A stretch of 64,000 bases of DNA, from positions 110,281-174,280 of the IMG/VR virus record IMGVR_UViG_3300036985_006248. One strand, 5' to 3'. The position numbers and the translations under genes are program-made. This document shows, in pieces, positions 42,301 through 51,162 of the stretch (positions within the stretch are counted from its first letter, which is position 1; every line of letters begins with the position of its first letter). Source of the stretch: a virus. The notes under the pieces are model-generated. The model saw only the letters and a program-made list of their open reading frames with translations. It was not told where the DNA came from and did not search any database.

Positions 42301-42477
42301 TTATTGGTCAAAGTATTTAGCTTCTACAATATGATATCCATCACCATTTCCGTAGATGGAATCCCGTTCCTGTGCAGCAGATTCAGCGGCTTTTCTTGTC
42401 TTAAAAACACCAAGAATTTCTCCACCGACAATTTTAGCCACATACACTTTTTCCCCGCCTTCTATTATGGTTTGCAT
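42301..42477 (-). CDS. small hypothetical protein (58 aa)
   Basis: The ATG at 42477 (MQTIIEGGEKVYVAKIVGGE) is preferred, because the upstream extension runs into the capsid gene terminator. It is framed by two terminators and has its own extended -10 box 6 bases before the ATG, so it is an independent unit. FKTRKAAESAAQ is a helix similar to that in other small phage proteins such as the one at 6902. The function is unknown. Confidence 0.55.
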   Translation of the reverse strand: MQTIIEGGEKVYVAKIVGGEILGVFKTRKAAESAAQERDSIYGNGDGYHIVEAKYFDQ

Positions 42478-42483
42478 GATGCT

Positions 42484-42492
42484 AGTATAGCA
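42484..42492 (-). promoter_or_regulatory. extended -10 promoter element close to a start codon
   Basis: The minus strand reads TGC TATACT followed 6 bases later by ATG. There is no ribosome site. If it is used, the mRNA would start at or next to the ATG (leaderless). The region lies between the capsid terminator and the 58-residue gene. Confidence 0.45.
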
Positions 42493-42494
42493 CA

Positions 42495-42526
42495 CAAAAG
42501 AAAAGGTCGCCACTTTCATGGCGACC
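42495..42526 (-). terminator. Rho-independent terminator after the major capsid gene
   Basis: An 8-base stem (GGTCGCCA with TGGCGACC, 6-base loop) is followed by TTTTCTTTT on the minus strand, a few bases after the capsid gene stop. Confidence 0.92.
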
Positions 42527-42554
42527 AGATCTATTTGAAGTTCAGACTAGAAGA

Positions 42555-44315
42555 TTATCCTTCTAAGTCCTCGACCACAACAATTCCGTACATGTCTGGG
42601 CGAACCATTGCCTTACCATAACGGGTCAACACAGCCTTGCGGGGTGTGAAGGTGTTTGGATCGAAGATTGTTGGGGTGCTTTGTAGCGGAACGTAAGGGG
42701 CGTATACATAACCACTTTCGAGGAAGCTTCCACCCTTGCGACCAACAAGGATTACGTTACGAATGAAGTATGGGTGAACAATGATATCCCATTTCTTATT
42801 CATATCACCAACCTTAACTGCACCGACTGCGCCTTTTTCTGCATCATTTGTTACTGATGCGCGGAAGCCGCTGGTGAATTCAAGGATATTGGCAACTTCT
42901 GGTGAGCAAACGAGGAAGTTTGCGCCGCCGCGAAGCGTCTTGCGGTGAATCAATGCCGATACATCGTTAACGGTTTCAACGAGGGTTTCATACCACATTG
43001 ATACGTTACCAGTGAAGTCCGGTGGTGCTGTATAAGCGCCAACACCGATATCTGCGCCAGTTGAACGGTTAACGAACTTACCCGGACGACGTGACCAATA
43101 CTTGACACCAGCAGTTGCACCCTTAACCAAGTCATTCAAGATTTCTTGGTCGATTTCAAGACCAATTTGTTCTGAAAGGATGCTGGTTAATTCAACTTCT
43201 GCATCGAGGTTGTGGTATGCGTTCAAATCTTGACCTAATTCCGGGGTCCATGATGCCTTGAGCTTACGAGTACGAGCAGTGATTGAGAAACTGTCAACCT
43301 TTAATTCAACTTCTGGAATTTCGGCTGTGCCTTCAAGAGTCCAAGGGCTAGCTCCAACAAGTGCGCCGAGGGCATTGGTGCCAACATTTTCAAGATTATC
43401 CTTGATTGGGTATGACAATAATACGTCCGAACCAGTTACAACGCTAGCCAAAGCTGCTGCTGAACCAGAGGTTGCAAGAACAATTTGGAGGTTCTTAACG
43501 CCTGCAACATCGACTATTGAGGTTAAACGACGGATAACGGTTGCAGGACCGGTTAATGCTGAACCAGTTGCATCGCCTGCTGCGGCTGCCATAGGAGCGG
43601 CCAATTGAGCAATTGATGTAGCAAATACGTCTTTTTCTGCCAACAAACCGCTTTGTGATAATGCGGTGAGCGGTATGCGTAATACTGAGGCTGATGTAAA
43701 CGTTACGGTGTCCAATAAGTCAGGATCCCAACGAATTAAAGCCTTTTGAGCATCCGTTGCAGCAGCCAAACCGAATGCTGCGGCAGTTGCAACGCTAGCA
43801 GTTGGAACTGATGCATGGTAGCGTGAGGTATTATAACCATTTGCTAAGTTATAGAAACCCTTTTCTGTTTGTGCGCCATCGAGACGTACACCAGCGGTGA
43901 TTTCAACACCCAAACGATCGCCAAAGAATGAATCATTCTTGGTGAATACGCGATCACCAACGTTACCAACGCTTGTGCCACGCTTGAAATCCATGAAGAA
44001 TACAAGACCTGACGGCAAGCTCATTGGTTGAACTGAGACTAAATCGTTAGCAATTAAGCCAGCGAATACTCTGCGAACAATTGGGAAAGCTACAGCAGCG
44101 AAACCTTGAACATCACCTCCTGCCATCGTGGTCGCTTCACGTAGTAACTCTTTTGCTTGGTTCTCTAATAACACTGCCATTGTTGACTTTTGGCGTTCTG
44201 TCTTCAAACCTTCCAAAAGACCTGACTTTTGCCACTTTCCTACTATTGCTTTGGTTTCTGCTAACATGTTGCGTTCAACGACGCCTTCAGTTAACCGTTC
44301 TAATACGTTACTCAT
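42555..44315 (-). CDS. major capsid protein (gp23-like)
   Basis: The 586-residue protein carries a removable N-terminal arm. L58-R59-E60 is followed by A61, then GGDVQGFAAVAFPIVRRVF and VQPMSLPSGLVFFMDF. T4 gp23 has the same order: LTE cleaved before A, then GPAVMGMVRRAIP and VQPMNSPTGQVFAL. The fold is therefore the HK97 type of T4-like phages, with cleavage expected after E60 by the protease at 51163. The protein is long, so it may hold an extra insertion domain. GGAG precedes the ATG, and a terminator follows the gene. Confidence 0.95.
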   Translation of the reverse strand: MSNVLERLTEGVVERNMLAETKAIVGKWQKSGLLEGLKTERQKSTMAVLLENQAKELLREATTMAGGDVQGFAAVAFPIVRRVFAGLIANDLVSVQPMSLPSGLVFFMDFKRGTSVGNVGDRVFTKNDSFFGDRLGVEITAGVRLDGAQTEKGFYNLANGYNTSRYHASVPTASVATAAAFGLAAATDAQKALIRWDPDLLDTVTFTSASVLRIPLTALSQSGLLAEKDVFATSIAQLAAPMAAAAGDATGSALTGPATVIRRLTSIVDVAGVKNLQIVLATSGSAAALASVVTGSDVLLSYPIKDNLENVGTNALGALVGASPWTLEGTAEIPEVELKVDSFSITARTRKLKASWTPELGQDLNAYHNLDAEVELTSILSEQIGLEIDQEILNDLVKGATAGVKYWSRRPGKFVNRSTGADIGVGAYTAPPDFTGNVSMWYETLVETVNDVSALIHRKTLRGGANFLVCSPEVANILEFTSGFRASVTNDAEKGAVGAVKVGDMNKKWDIIVHPYFIRNVILVGRKGGSFLESGYVYAPYVPLQSTPTIFDPNTFTPRKAVLTRYGKAMVRPDMYGIVVVEDLEG

Positions 44316-44341
44316 TTTTTATATCTCCTTTAAGATAGTTT

Positions 44342-45691
44342 TTATTTAATGCCCGCGAGGGCTTTTAGTCTTTCTGCCATAAGGTCGCTAATGCTGTTTG
44401 TGGCAGTCTTCTTTACTACAAAGGGCGATGCCGCTCTATTTAACGCTTCGCGGAGAGATTGAGGAGCTTCTTGCTCTTTCGTTGTATGCTCTACCGCATT
44501 TTGAACCGTCTCATAAATCGTTTTCGCCGCTAATACACTATCTGCTTTGGAAATAGATTCGACAATATTTTGTTTTTGTCGCTCATTCAAGGAGATATTA
44601 CCTAATGCTTTATTAGTGTATAAAAGTTTTGCATTTAAAACATTTATTTTTTCAAGTTGGTCTTTTAACATTGCTACTGCACTCAGTGCTTCGTTATTAA
44701 GACTTTTGAGATCTAGGTTTTCTTTTGTTAAATCAACCATTTTTTCTTTTTCGACTTTGCGTTCTTCGGTGGCTTTTTCATCACGGGCGGCGGCTAGCTC
44801 AACGTTGCGTTGTTCACGCTTTTGTGTTTCTGTTGAACCCATCCAACCATCGCTTTGGTTACCGACTTTTAAGTCTACTTTTAATTGTTCTTCTAATTCT
44901 TCTAATTCTTGTTCTGTTAATTCAATATCTTCTGCAATTGCATCGGCAGAAGGAATTGGTGTAACGGCTTGCGTAGCAGCTTGTGCTTTTTCGTCTTCTT
45001 CTGCCGCTTTAGCTTTGGCGGTGTTAGCTCTTACTTCTCTATCGGCTGCTTGTTTTTTTAAGTCTGCGGCTTGTTTCATGTCTTCTACACCAGCAGAGGC
45101 TACATCAGTTTCTTGTAATTCGATTTCTTCTAATTCTAAGCTTTCTTCGAATTCCATTTCATCGCTGCCGCCCAGACCATCTTCTTCCAACTCCATTTCT
45201 TCTTCCACTTCTAGTTCGTCAACGGCAATTTTAGCGCCTTTGACTTTGACAACCACTGGAGATGCTTTTCCTTGTGCTAGAGCATCTGGGGTTGAATCTT
45301 GCCCAACCGCATCATATGATTCTTCTGCTACACCAAGCATTTCATTTAGTGTGGCTTTTATTTGATCAAAGTTGATTGTAATTATTTCATCGTCGTCGCC
45401 AGAAAAAGCACCGGGAACTTTAGAAAAAGCCTTATCGGTTTGTGGCATGCCCCCACCTGTATCTGCCATTGGATCTGTCCCAGCGGCACTTAAATCAGGC
45501 GTGGTGGGAGGTATAGCGGCACCGGCATCAGCAGGAGGCGTGACAACTTCTTCTTGCTCTAATAACTTTTGAACTGTTTGTTTAAATTCTTGTGAATACT
45601 TTTCAATCAAGGCATTTTCGGCATTTTTCATGGCTGCTTCTTTTAAAGCAGCGGCATCAATCATAGCCTGTTGTAACAAATCTGATGACAT
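44342..45691 (-). CDS. prohead scaffold/core protein (gp22-like)
   Basis: The 449-residue protein is helical and highly acidic, with alternating Glu/Leu runs (EVEEEMELEED near 165, EQELEELEEQLK near 258) and a KA-rich stretch. Such composition fits a scaffold that fills the prohead and is later degraded. Several L-x-E sites are present for the protease. It lies 27 bases upstream of the capsid gene, the T4 22-23 order. Confidence 0.8.
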   Translation of the reverse strand: MSSDLLQQAMIDAAALKEAAMKNAENALIEKYSQEFKQTVQKLLEQEEVVTPPADAGAAIPPTTPDLSAAGTDPMADTGGGMPQTDKAFSKVPGAFSGDDDEIITINFDQIKATLNEMLGVAEESYDAVGQDSTPDALAQGKASPVVVKVKGAKIAVDELEVEEEMELEEDGLGGSDEMEFEESLELEEIELQETDVASAGVEDMKQAADLKKQAADREVRANTAKAKAAEEDEKAQAATQAVTPIPSADAIAEDIELTEQELEELEEQLKVDLKVGNQSDGWMGSTETQKREQRNVELAAARDEKATEERKVEKEKMVDLTKENLDLKSLNNEALSAVAMLKDQLEKINVLNAKLLYTNKALGNISLNERQKQNIVESISKADSVLAAKTIYETVQNAVEHTTKEQEAPQSLREALNRAASPFVVKKTATNSISDLMAERLKALAGIK

Positions 45692-45772
45692 TAATGATCT
45701 CCAGTACGCGAAAACAATATAAATACTAATACTTTTATTTAATTAGTATTATTCGATTCAAAGCGACAATTA

Positions 45773-46078
45773 TTATGACGTTTGCTTGGGTTTAGCAAAC
45801 TTTTTGTTCTTCTTCTTGGGTTTTTGGGCAGGAGCATCAGACAATAATTTCTTTGCTGCCTTTTGTGCATTCCGTTTATATTCCATTTGACGTTGGCGTT
45901 CTTGAACGCTCGGCTTATCAAACCGCTTCGTATAAGAGGAGTTTTCATAAAGATATTCTAATAATGATTCTTTGCTGCAAGCTTTTAGAAACTTATTTAT
46001 CATTCCTTCGTTTTTCTCTAATGCCGGGGATTGCCCTTTTGGTAATTTTACTTCTAGATGAATTTGTGTATTGCTCAT
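45773..46078 (-). CDS. bS21-like ribosomal protein homologue
   Basis: The 101-residue basic protein contains INKFLKACSKESLLEYLYEN near 27 and then KRFDKPSVQERQRQMEYKR near 51. The second part resembles the bS21 core, in which a YEKPS-type segment is followed by a lysine/arginine-rich helix. bS21 sits on the 30S subunit near the start of mRNA reading, and phage copies have been reported in other large phages. The C-terminus is a lysine-rich tail. It lies among head genes, so a virion DNA-binding role is the alternative. Confidence 0.5.
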   Translation of the reverse strand: MSNTQIHLEVKLPKGQSPALEKNEGMINKFLKACSKESLLEYLYENSSYTKRFDKPSVQERQRQMEYKRNAQKAAKKLLSDAPAQKPKKKNKKFAKPKQTS

Positions 46079-46114
46079 GGTTTATTTTATTTCTTTCTTG
46101 CCTATTAGGCATTT

Positions 46115-46123
46115 ATTATAACA
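46115..46123 (-). promoter_or_regulatory. extended -10 promoter element before the bS21-like gene
   Basis: The minus strand reads TGT TATAAT, a perfect -10 hexamer with the extended TG. It lies about 40 bases before the bS21-like ATG, in the gap after the 73-residue gene. No good -35 box is visible. Confidence 0.5.
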
Positions 46124-46147
46124 ACTTTTTTAATTCTAAATATATTT

Positions 46148-46369
46148 TTATGCTTCGGTTGCAAGACGATCTGATTCTGCATAAAATATCAATGCGCCGC
46201 AGTAGGTGCATGGGTTTGATATGTAGAGAAGACCATCCGTACCAATAAATGAGGCAAAGTCAGAAGCAACAGAATTACCGTCTGGTTGTTGGCCTCCAGC
46301 GATAGGGCGGGGACGGTGGTTAATGGCATTAGGTGAAGAAGGGCAAATACCAACAGTTATGATTGACAT
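46148..46369 (-). CDS. hypothetical protein with CTYC motif (73 aa)
   Basis: The ATG at 46369 (MSIITVGICPSSPNAIN) is preferred. The frame runs to 46405 into the upstream gene. The protein is rich in Gly, Ser and Asn, with one C-T-Y-C pair near the C-terminus (SNPCTYCGAL). No family is recognised. It may be a minor virion protein, because it sits in the fibre block. Confidence 0.5.
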   Translation of the reverse strand: MSIITVGICPSSPNAINHRPRPIAGGQQPDGNSVASDFASFIGTDGLLYISNPCTYCGALIFYAESDRLATEA

Positions 46370-46373
46370 ATTC

Positions 46374-47258
46374 TTAAATATCCTTTCCATAGATGGCAAA
46401 ACCACTGCCAGAAGTAAGATTTGTACCGTTTATGTCAATCATTCTCATAGAAGAAATTTGTGCAGTTGTATTCTGCCATTGTCCCTGTGCTAATGCTATA
46501 CGCGGCGCGGCGGTGGCGGCGTTGGTGCTGGCCTCAGTTGTATCTATCTTAATCAGTTTAGGGATGGCTAAGGAGTTATTTATAAATAAGGCTCCAGTAC
46601 GCCCACGCTGGATGGCGACAGGACCAAGTGCAATACCAGTTGCAGAAAGATTTTGTAAGTTGGTCCAAGTAGTACCACCAGAAGCAGAATATAAAAATCG
46701 AGTATTATAGTTTGTAGCAGTATCGCCATTAAATTGAAATCTTGCGATATCATTACCGGAGTAACCGTTTATTACAAACTGTACCATCAAGGTATTACGT
46801 GGAGTAAAAGTCACGGTGTTGGTGTTTGGGGTAGCGGTGGCAACGGCTGTACTTCCAAGAAACTCCCATCCTGCTACTGTGGTCGGAGCGGTCTTTTGTG
46901 AGCCATTGGTGGTATAGGTATTTATACCACCATTTATATCATATACAAAATATTCACCAGCAGAAAGCAACATATCGCCAGTTAAATAATATTCTGTTCC
47001 GCTGACATCTTTTATAATAGTGATAGTTTGTGAAGCCGCGTCTCTATTACGAACAAAGATAGATTTGATTCTTCTAGTGGTTCCGCTTGCCGGTGCTGTA
47101 ACCACTGTTGTTGTTGTGGCAGTGGTGATATTGCCTTGTGTACTTCCTAGGGTGAATATTCCAGCACTAGTGTAGTCGGCGTATTCTATATTATAATCAG
47201 TGGAAATGGCATCTGTTGTTACTATCTCCAAAATTTCTGTGGTTGCATTAAGAAACAT
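46374..47258 (-). CDS. beta-rich virion surface protein (fibre/tail component)
   Basis: The 294-residue protein is rich in Thr, Ser, Ala and Gly with alternating hydrophobics, typical of phage fibre or decoration proteins. A jelly-roll-like middle (RIKSIFVRNRDAASQTITI, then EYFVYDINGG) resembles phage surface domains. A short Ala/Thr run near 250 is encoded by GC-rich triplets. It abuts the large fibre gene. Confidence 0.55.
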   Translation of the reverse strand: MFLNATTEILEIVTTDAISTDYNIEYADYTSAGIFTLGSTQGNITTATTTTVVTAPASGTTRRIKSIFVRNRDAASQTITIIKDVSGTEYYLTGDMLLSAGEYFVYDINGGINTYTTNGSQKTAPTTVAGWEFLGSTAVATATPNTNTVTFTPRNTLMVQFVINGYSGNDIARFQFNGDTATNYNTRFLYSASGGTTWTNLQNLSATGIALGPVAIQRGRTGALFINNSLAIPKLIKIDTTEASTNAATAAPRIALAQGQWQNTTAQISSMRMIDINGTNLTSGSGFAIYGKDI

Positions 47259-49292
47259 TTATACTCTCCATAATATTCTTGCCAAGGTTTGTCCAACAGT
47301 AATAACACTAGAATCATTTATTACAATACCAGAAGCTGTTATATTTGTAAAAATTATATTCGAGCCAGTAATAGTTGAACCTGTAATAGTTGTAAATTGT
47401 GCGGTAGTACCGCTAACATTAGCTTTAAAAGAACTAGTTCCAATTACTTCAAAATGGTCTTGAAATTTGGTTCCTGTACCACCACTAACATAAAGACCGG
47501 GAAATATTCTTAACTTGTCTTCGGCAGCATTAAATCTTACGTGAGCGTCGGATCCTAACTCATCGTGAGTATTGGAACCAGTGGTAGAACTAGAACCCCA
47601 TAAAATTCCTGAACCATCTAGTATAGCGTGATCGGAAGACCCAGTTAATATAATTATGTATTTATCGCCAATGTTTAACGAACTTTGACTTAGAGTATTT
47701 AAAAAGCCAAAGCTTGCCGTTCCATTAACCGTTAGATTGTTTGCAAGAAATAACGAAGTTCCCGTGATAGCATTTGTAAAATTATTTACTGCTGTAAAAG
47801 TGTTAGAAGCGGTTAACTTTGCAAAATCAGTCTGGGAATATCCACCCAATAAAGCCGCTGTAGAAGCTGTGCCATTCAGACTGCCATTAAAAGTCGTAGC
47901 GGTGATAGAGGAAAAGCTTGCATTTGTGCCCGTTATATCATTGCTAAAAGTATTTACTGCTGTAAAAGTGTTACTTGATGCAATTTTTGCAAAGTCTGTT
48001 GAATGCTGGCCGTCGAGCAAATTTGAATTATCAGAAAATGATGCTGTTCCAACTAGATGACCAGTTATTGTAGTGATGTTAGCGGCTGATGCAGTTATAT
48101 CTGCGGCGTTTAAAGTTGTGAGGCTTAAATTAGAGAAGCTTAAATTAGAGGATGATAAGACACCATTTATATTTAATGAACCAGTAATATCATAATTTCC
48201 ACTTAATTGGTTTGTATTAGTCCATACGCCGGTAGAGCCAGTGACATTATACATCCATAAGTTACCTTGAATATATGCAGAAGCACTGACAGATGATATA
48301 TCATGAAAATATATTGGTTCAATTGAATTAACGTATATAGAACCGTTACTTGGATTGGCTCTTGTTACTATACCAATTATGGTTCTATCTAGTGGCGCGA
48401 TAGGAGGAAATTTTGTATATTCTCCAGCGATTTCTGATAACCAGACAGTATCTCCTGCTGTGTAGCCCGATGTATTTAGCCCGTTTACTACGCCTAGAGT
48501 GGTGACATAACCATCTGTGCCATGTTCAATATCATGAATAGCAATACCAAGAATATCGCTTCTTAACGAAGCGGTAACTAATGATTCATCAACAGCCTGT
48601 GCTAAGGCAATTGAGGGGCGATCACCTACTGCGCCATTTATTACTACTGCTGACCCGTGGGTTATCAAGACGCCGGTTTGGTTACGAACGCGAACCCAGT
48701 TTTCTTGACCTACGCGCAAGGATATGTCTGCCTCTGCATTGTAAACAATCAAAGCTTCTTGGACATTATCCCAAAATATTCTACCATTTTTCCAAGCAGG
48801 TGTTGCTGAACCGGTATTAAAATCAATATAGTTCATATAAGCCGCAGTGCCGCTTATATCATTATCAAAGGTCTTAACACCAGCAAAAGTTTGTGATGAT
48901 GTAGTCATCGCACCGTTCTGTGTGGCGCTAGACGCCGATAGAGAAAGAACCTGTGTGCCGTTAATCGATAAACCGTTTGCTACTCCCAAGGTCACTGCGT
49001 TATGAGAGCTTATTGCACCAGTGGGGAGATTAGTTAGATTGCTACCATCACCAAAGAAATATGAAGCGGAGATGTTTGCACTTGAACTGACGGGGGAATT
49101 AATAATTATTGTGTCTGCGGTACTAGAGCCTAATGTGACATTGTTTTTAAATTCAGCATTGGCCCAAACCGTCAAATTATCAACCGTGACATCATTATTT
49201 TCAGAGCCAGAAGACCCTAAAGTTATTGTATCAACGTTGGTTGAAGATACATCTAAACCAACAGAAGCAGATAATGGTGTTAAAACTTTCAT
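47259..49292 (-). CDS. tail fibre-like protein with repeated modules
   Basis: The 677-residue protein has an N-terminal region of short beta repeats (TITLGSSGSENNDVTVDN, then NVTLGSSTADT). It also has at least two copies of a module beginning SNTFTAVN(T/N)F and carrying (S/T)N-(D/A)ITGT. A central globular part (IIGIVTRANPSNGSIYVN near 320) breaks the repeats. This layout fits a trimeric fibre. A shape-determining receptor-binding tip could not be identified. Confidence 0.65.
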   Translation of the reverse strand: MKVLTPLSASVGLDVSSTNVDTITLGSSGSENNDVTVDNLTVWANAEFKNNVTLGSSTADTIIINSPVSSSANISASYFFGDGSNLTNLPTGAISSHNAVTLGVANGLSINGTQVLSLSASSATQNGAMTTSSQTFAGVKTFDNDISGTAAYMNYIDFNTGSATPAWKNGRIFWDNVQEALIVYNAEADISLRVGQENWVRVRNQTGVLITHGSAVVINGAVGDRPSIALAQAVDESLVTASLRSDILGIAIHDIEHGTDGYVTTLGVVNGLNTSGYTAGDTVWLSEIAGEYTKFPPIAPLDRTIIGIVTRANPSNGSIYVNSIEPIYFHDISSVSASAYIQGNLWMYNVTGSTGVWTNTNQLSGNYDITGSLNINGVLSSSNLSFSNLSLTTLNAADITASAANITTITGHLVGTASFSDNSNLLDGQHSTDFAKIASSNTFTAVNTFSNDITGTNASFSSITATTFNGSLNGTASTAALLGGYSQTDFAKLTASNTFTAVNNFTNAITGTSLFLANNLTVNGTASFGFLNTLSQSSLNIGDKYIIILTGSSDHAILDGSGILWGSSSTTGSNTHDELGSDAHVRFNAAEDKLRIFPGLYVSGGTGTKFQDHFEVIGTSSFKANVSGTTAQFTTITGSTITGSNIIFTNITASGIVINDSSVITVGQTLARILWRV

Positions 49293-49308
49293 TTACATGT
49301 TTCCTAAA

Positions 49309-49692
49309 TTATTTGCTTTTTTTTCCACTCATCGAATCCAGAGTTTGTTTCCAGACTTGTTTATTTCCCAATAAACCGCTAATGTCTACACCGGGATCTG
49401 CGCCTTTAACTTCAGCTTGCTCTCTTAATGGCTGTGTACCAGCAAACGCATCAAAGCCTGCACCACCTATATTATCTAACGCTCTTTTTCTTGCCTCTTG
49501 AAGAACCCTTTTTTGTTCAACTGGCTCTTGTATTTGTCTTTGGGCTACTTTTGCTTGTTGTGGCATCACAGGGGCTTGTTGTGGCTTAACTGATTCAGCC
49601 AACATTTTTGCAAACCCTTCTTCAATTAAAACTTCTCTAAGACATTCTTTAATTAATGGTTTAATAATTTGTTTTAGTTCTTGTGATTTCAT
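49309..49692 (-). CDS. leader-bearing, glutamine-rich small protein, putative prohead-targeted
   Basis: The first 25 residues (MKSQELKQIIKPLIKECL) form a leader like those of the proteins at 52908 and 53399. I23-E24-E25 followed by G26, and L31-A32-E33 followed by S34, fit the gp21 cleavage rule. The rest is Gln/Pro-rich and then helical. It lies in the fibre block, upstream of the largest fibre gene. Confidence 0.55.
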   Translation of the reverse strand: MKSQELKQIIKPLIKECLREVLIEEGFAKMLAESVKPQQAPVMPQQAKVAQRQIQEPVEQKRVLQEARKRALDNIGGAGFDAFAGTQPLREQAEVKGADPGVDISGLLGNKQVWKQTLDSMSGKKSK

Positions 49693-49733
49693 AATGCCTA
49701 TAATTATATCAGTTCTCTAATAAATGTTAATTA

Positions 49734-49979
49734 TTATGGTCTAACGGCTGCTCTAGCATTATAAGCATCAACTATTTCTTGTGTCCATATGCTATTCGCT
49801 ATTGAAACAACTTTTGCATCTTGTCCAGTTAAGTCAGCACCGGGGTGTAATACAAATCGATGAAAAGAACGAGCAATTTCTTGACCATCTCTTTCTACAA
49901 TAGTTGCTTCACGAATTTGTATATCACAAAATTCTGTTATTTCTATTTTATCGATTATGACTTTTTCGCTTAATGCCAT
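49734..49979 (-). CDS. hypothetical virion-associated protein (81 aa)
   Basis: The 81-residue protein (IIDKIEITEFCDIQIREAT near 8, RFVLHPGADLTGQD near 41) looks like a small beta-sheet followed by a helix. Proteins of this form often sit in phage fibre clusters, but no function is known. It precedes the leader protein at 49309. Confidence 0.5.
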   Translation of the reverse strand: MALSEKVIIDKIEITEFCDIQIREATIVERDGQEIARSFHRFVLHPGADLTGQDAKVVSIANSIWTQEIVDAYNARAAVRP

Positions 49980-50000
49980 TGCATAACTCCTTATATTCTT

Positions 50001-50738
50001 TTATACTTCTGACTCATAAAACCCGGTTATTGATAGTTGTTGATACGACTGCGAGGGAAATAAATCGCTGTCAAGAAATGGCTGTGAACCATTTGTTAGT
50101 TTAAATAACTCTAGAGAAGTAGTAGCCCCATGTAGTAGCACGGTCAGAGTAGAAGTCCATCCGGGTGTGGTAATATACGTCACCGTTCCACCACCGGCAG
50201 CCCCCGCGGCGAGCGTCGCGCTAGTAAAAGGAAGACCTGAAATTACAACGGGGTCGCCACTGGGGTTCAGGGTAACGGCGAGCCAAATATAATAAAAAAC
50301 TACTTTCCCAATTTTAGTATATCTTCCTTCGTTAACAGTATAAGGATCTACATCTAAATTTGTATATTGTGGCGTAAATGTTCCAAACTCATAATCTGAA
50401 AGGGTGTTTGATGAATGAGAGCCAAAACTTGCCCCAGCGGTAGTACCAAAAACTATTCCGCCAATGTTTGTAAGAATTACATCTCCCGCGATAGACATAG
50501 CAGAGGCAGTGACTGCGTTGAAATTAGCAGTAGAGGCTGATACAAATGAGGCAGTGACTGCGTTTAAGAAATTCTTATCACCAGCTATGGCTTGTGTTCC
50601 GGTTGTTCTAACAAACGTCGAATCAACAGAAGCAGTAATTTTGTTTGGCGTACCGGGGAGAACGCCTACAACAATACCGTTGCTACCAGAAAAAGTAGCG
50701 CATATCAGTTCGTCTGCACAATCAGTAAAATTAGCCAT
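50001..50738 (-). CDS. fibre-like protein with receptor-tip type C-terminus
   Basis: The 245-residue protein has an N-terminal part with VTASFVSASTANFN-type repeats. A C-terminal domain starts LSDYEFGTFTPQYT and continues GRYTKIGKVVFYYIWL, a pattern common at the tips of phage fibre proteins. It resembles the larger fibre at 47259 in its repeat style. Confidence 0.55.
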   Translation of the reverse strand: MANFTDCADELICATFSGSNGIVVGVLPGTPNKITASVDSTFVRTTGTQAIAGDKNFLNAVTASFVSASTANFNAVTASAMSIAGDVILTNIGGIVFGTTAGASFGSHSSNTLSDYEFGTFTPQYTNLDVDPYTVNEGRYTKIGKVVFYYIWLAVTLNPSGDPVVISGLPFTSATLAAGAAGGGTVTYITTPGWTSTLTVLLHGATTSLELFKLTNGSQPFLDSDLFPSQSYQQLSITGFYESEV

Positions 50739-50746
50739 TATTTATT

Positions 50747-51157
50747 TTATCCAATGCCTGCGCTACCAGAATAAACTTCTGCTAGGTTGTATTCTGGTTT
50801 GATGCCGGTTAATTCAGCAAATATGTAAGCTCCGGTAACCGGTGAAGTTGTTGCTGACATTAAAAAGATGCGGTCAGTCTTTACTCTAAGCTCAACATAA
50901 CTTAAGCTACCAGAGGTTTGTGGGTCTATTTGCCAGTAGTTCGATCCTGAAACACCTTTTGCACTAAATCCAACTCTCATATGAGTAGTGCTGCTATTAT
51001 TGTGGATTTTGATACATTGTGTAACACTGGGAAATATAATCTCTAGAGCAGTGCCTGTATTAGCGGGAACTGCCAAGCTAGCTGTTACATATGGGATACC
51101 GCTTACTTGATAGCTGCCAACGTTGTTTAATCCTGCTTTATATTGAAATTCTGACAT
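50747..51157 (-). CDS. virion surface/decoration-like protein (136 aa)
   Basis: The 136-residue protein is beta-rich (NNVGSYQVSGIPYVTASLAV near 11, RIFLMSATTSPVTG near 95). It lies directly after the prohead protease gene and ahead of the fibre genes. A capsid decoration or fibre-base role is likely, but only by position and composition. Confidence 0.5.
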   Translation of the reverse strand: MSEFQYKAGLNNVGSYQVSGIPYVTASLAVPANTGTALEIIFPSVTQCIKIHNNSSTTHMRVGFSAKGVSGSNYWQIDPQTSGSLSYVELRVKTDRIFLMSATTSPVTGAYIFAELTGIKPEYNLAEVYSGSAGIG

Positions 51158-51162
51158 TTGCT

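Noticed and set aside
44547-45365. 272-residue plus-strand frame opposite the scaffold gene
   Set aside because: A serine-rich shadow of Glu/Leu codons on the opposite strand; no start signals.
45739-45948. 69-residue minus-strand frame beside the bS21-like gene
   Set aside because: It overlaps the bS21-like frame out of phase and shows no start signal.
47700-48080. Repeats in the fibre gene as a CRISPR-like array
   Set aside because: The repeats are in frame, divergent and encode protein modules; there are no equal spacers.
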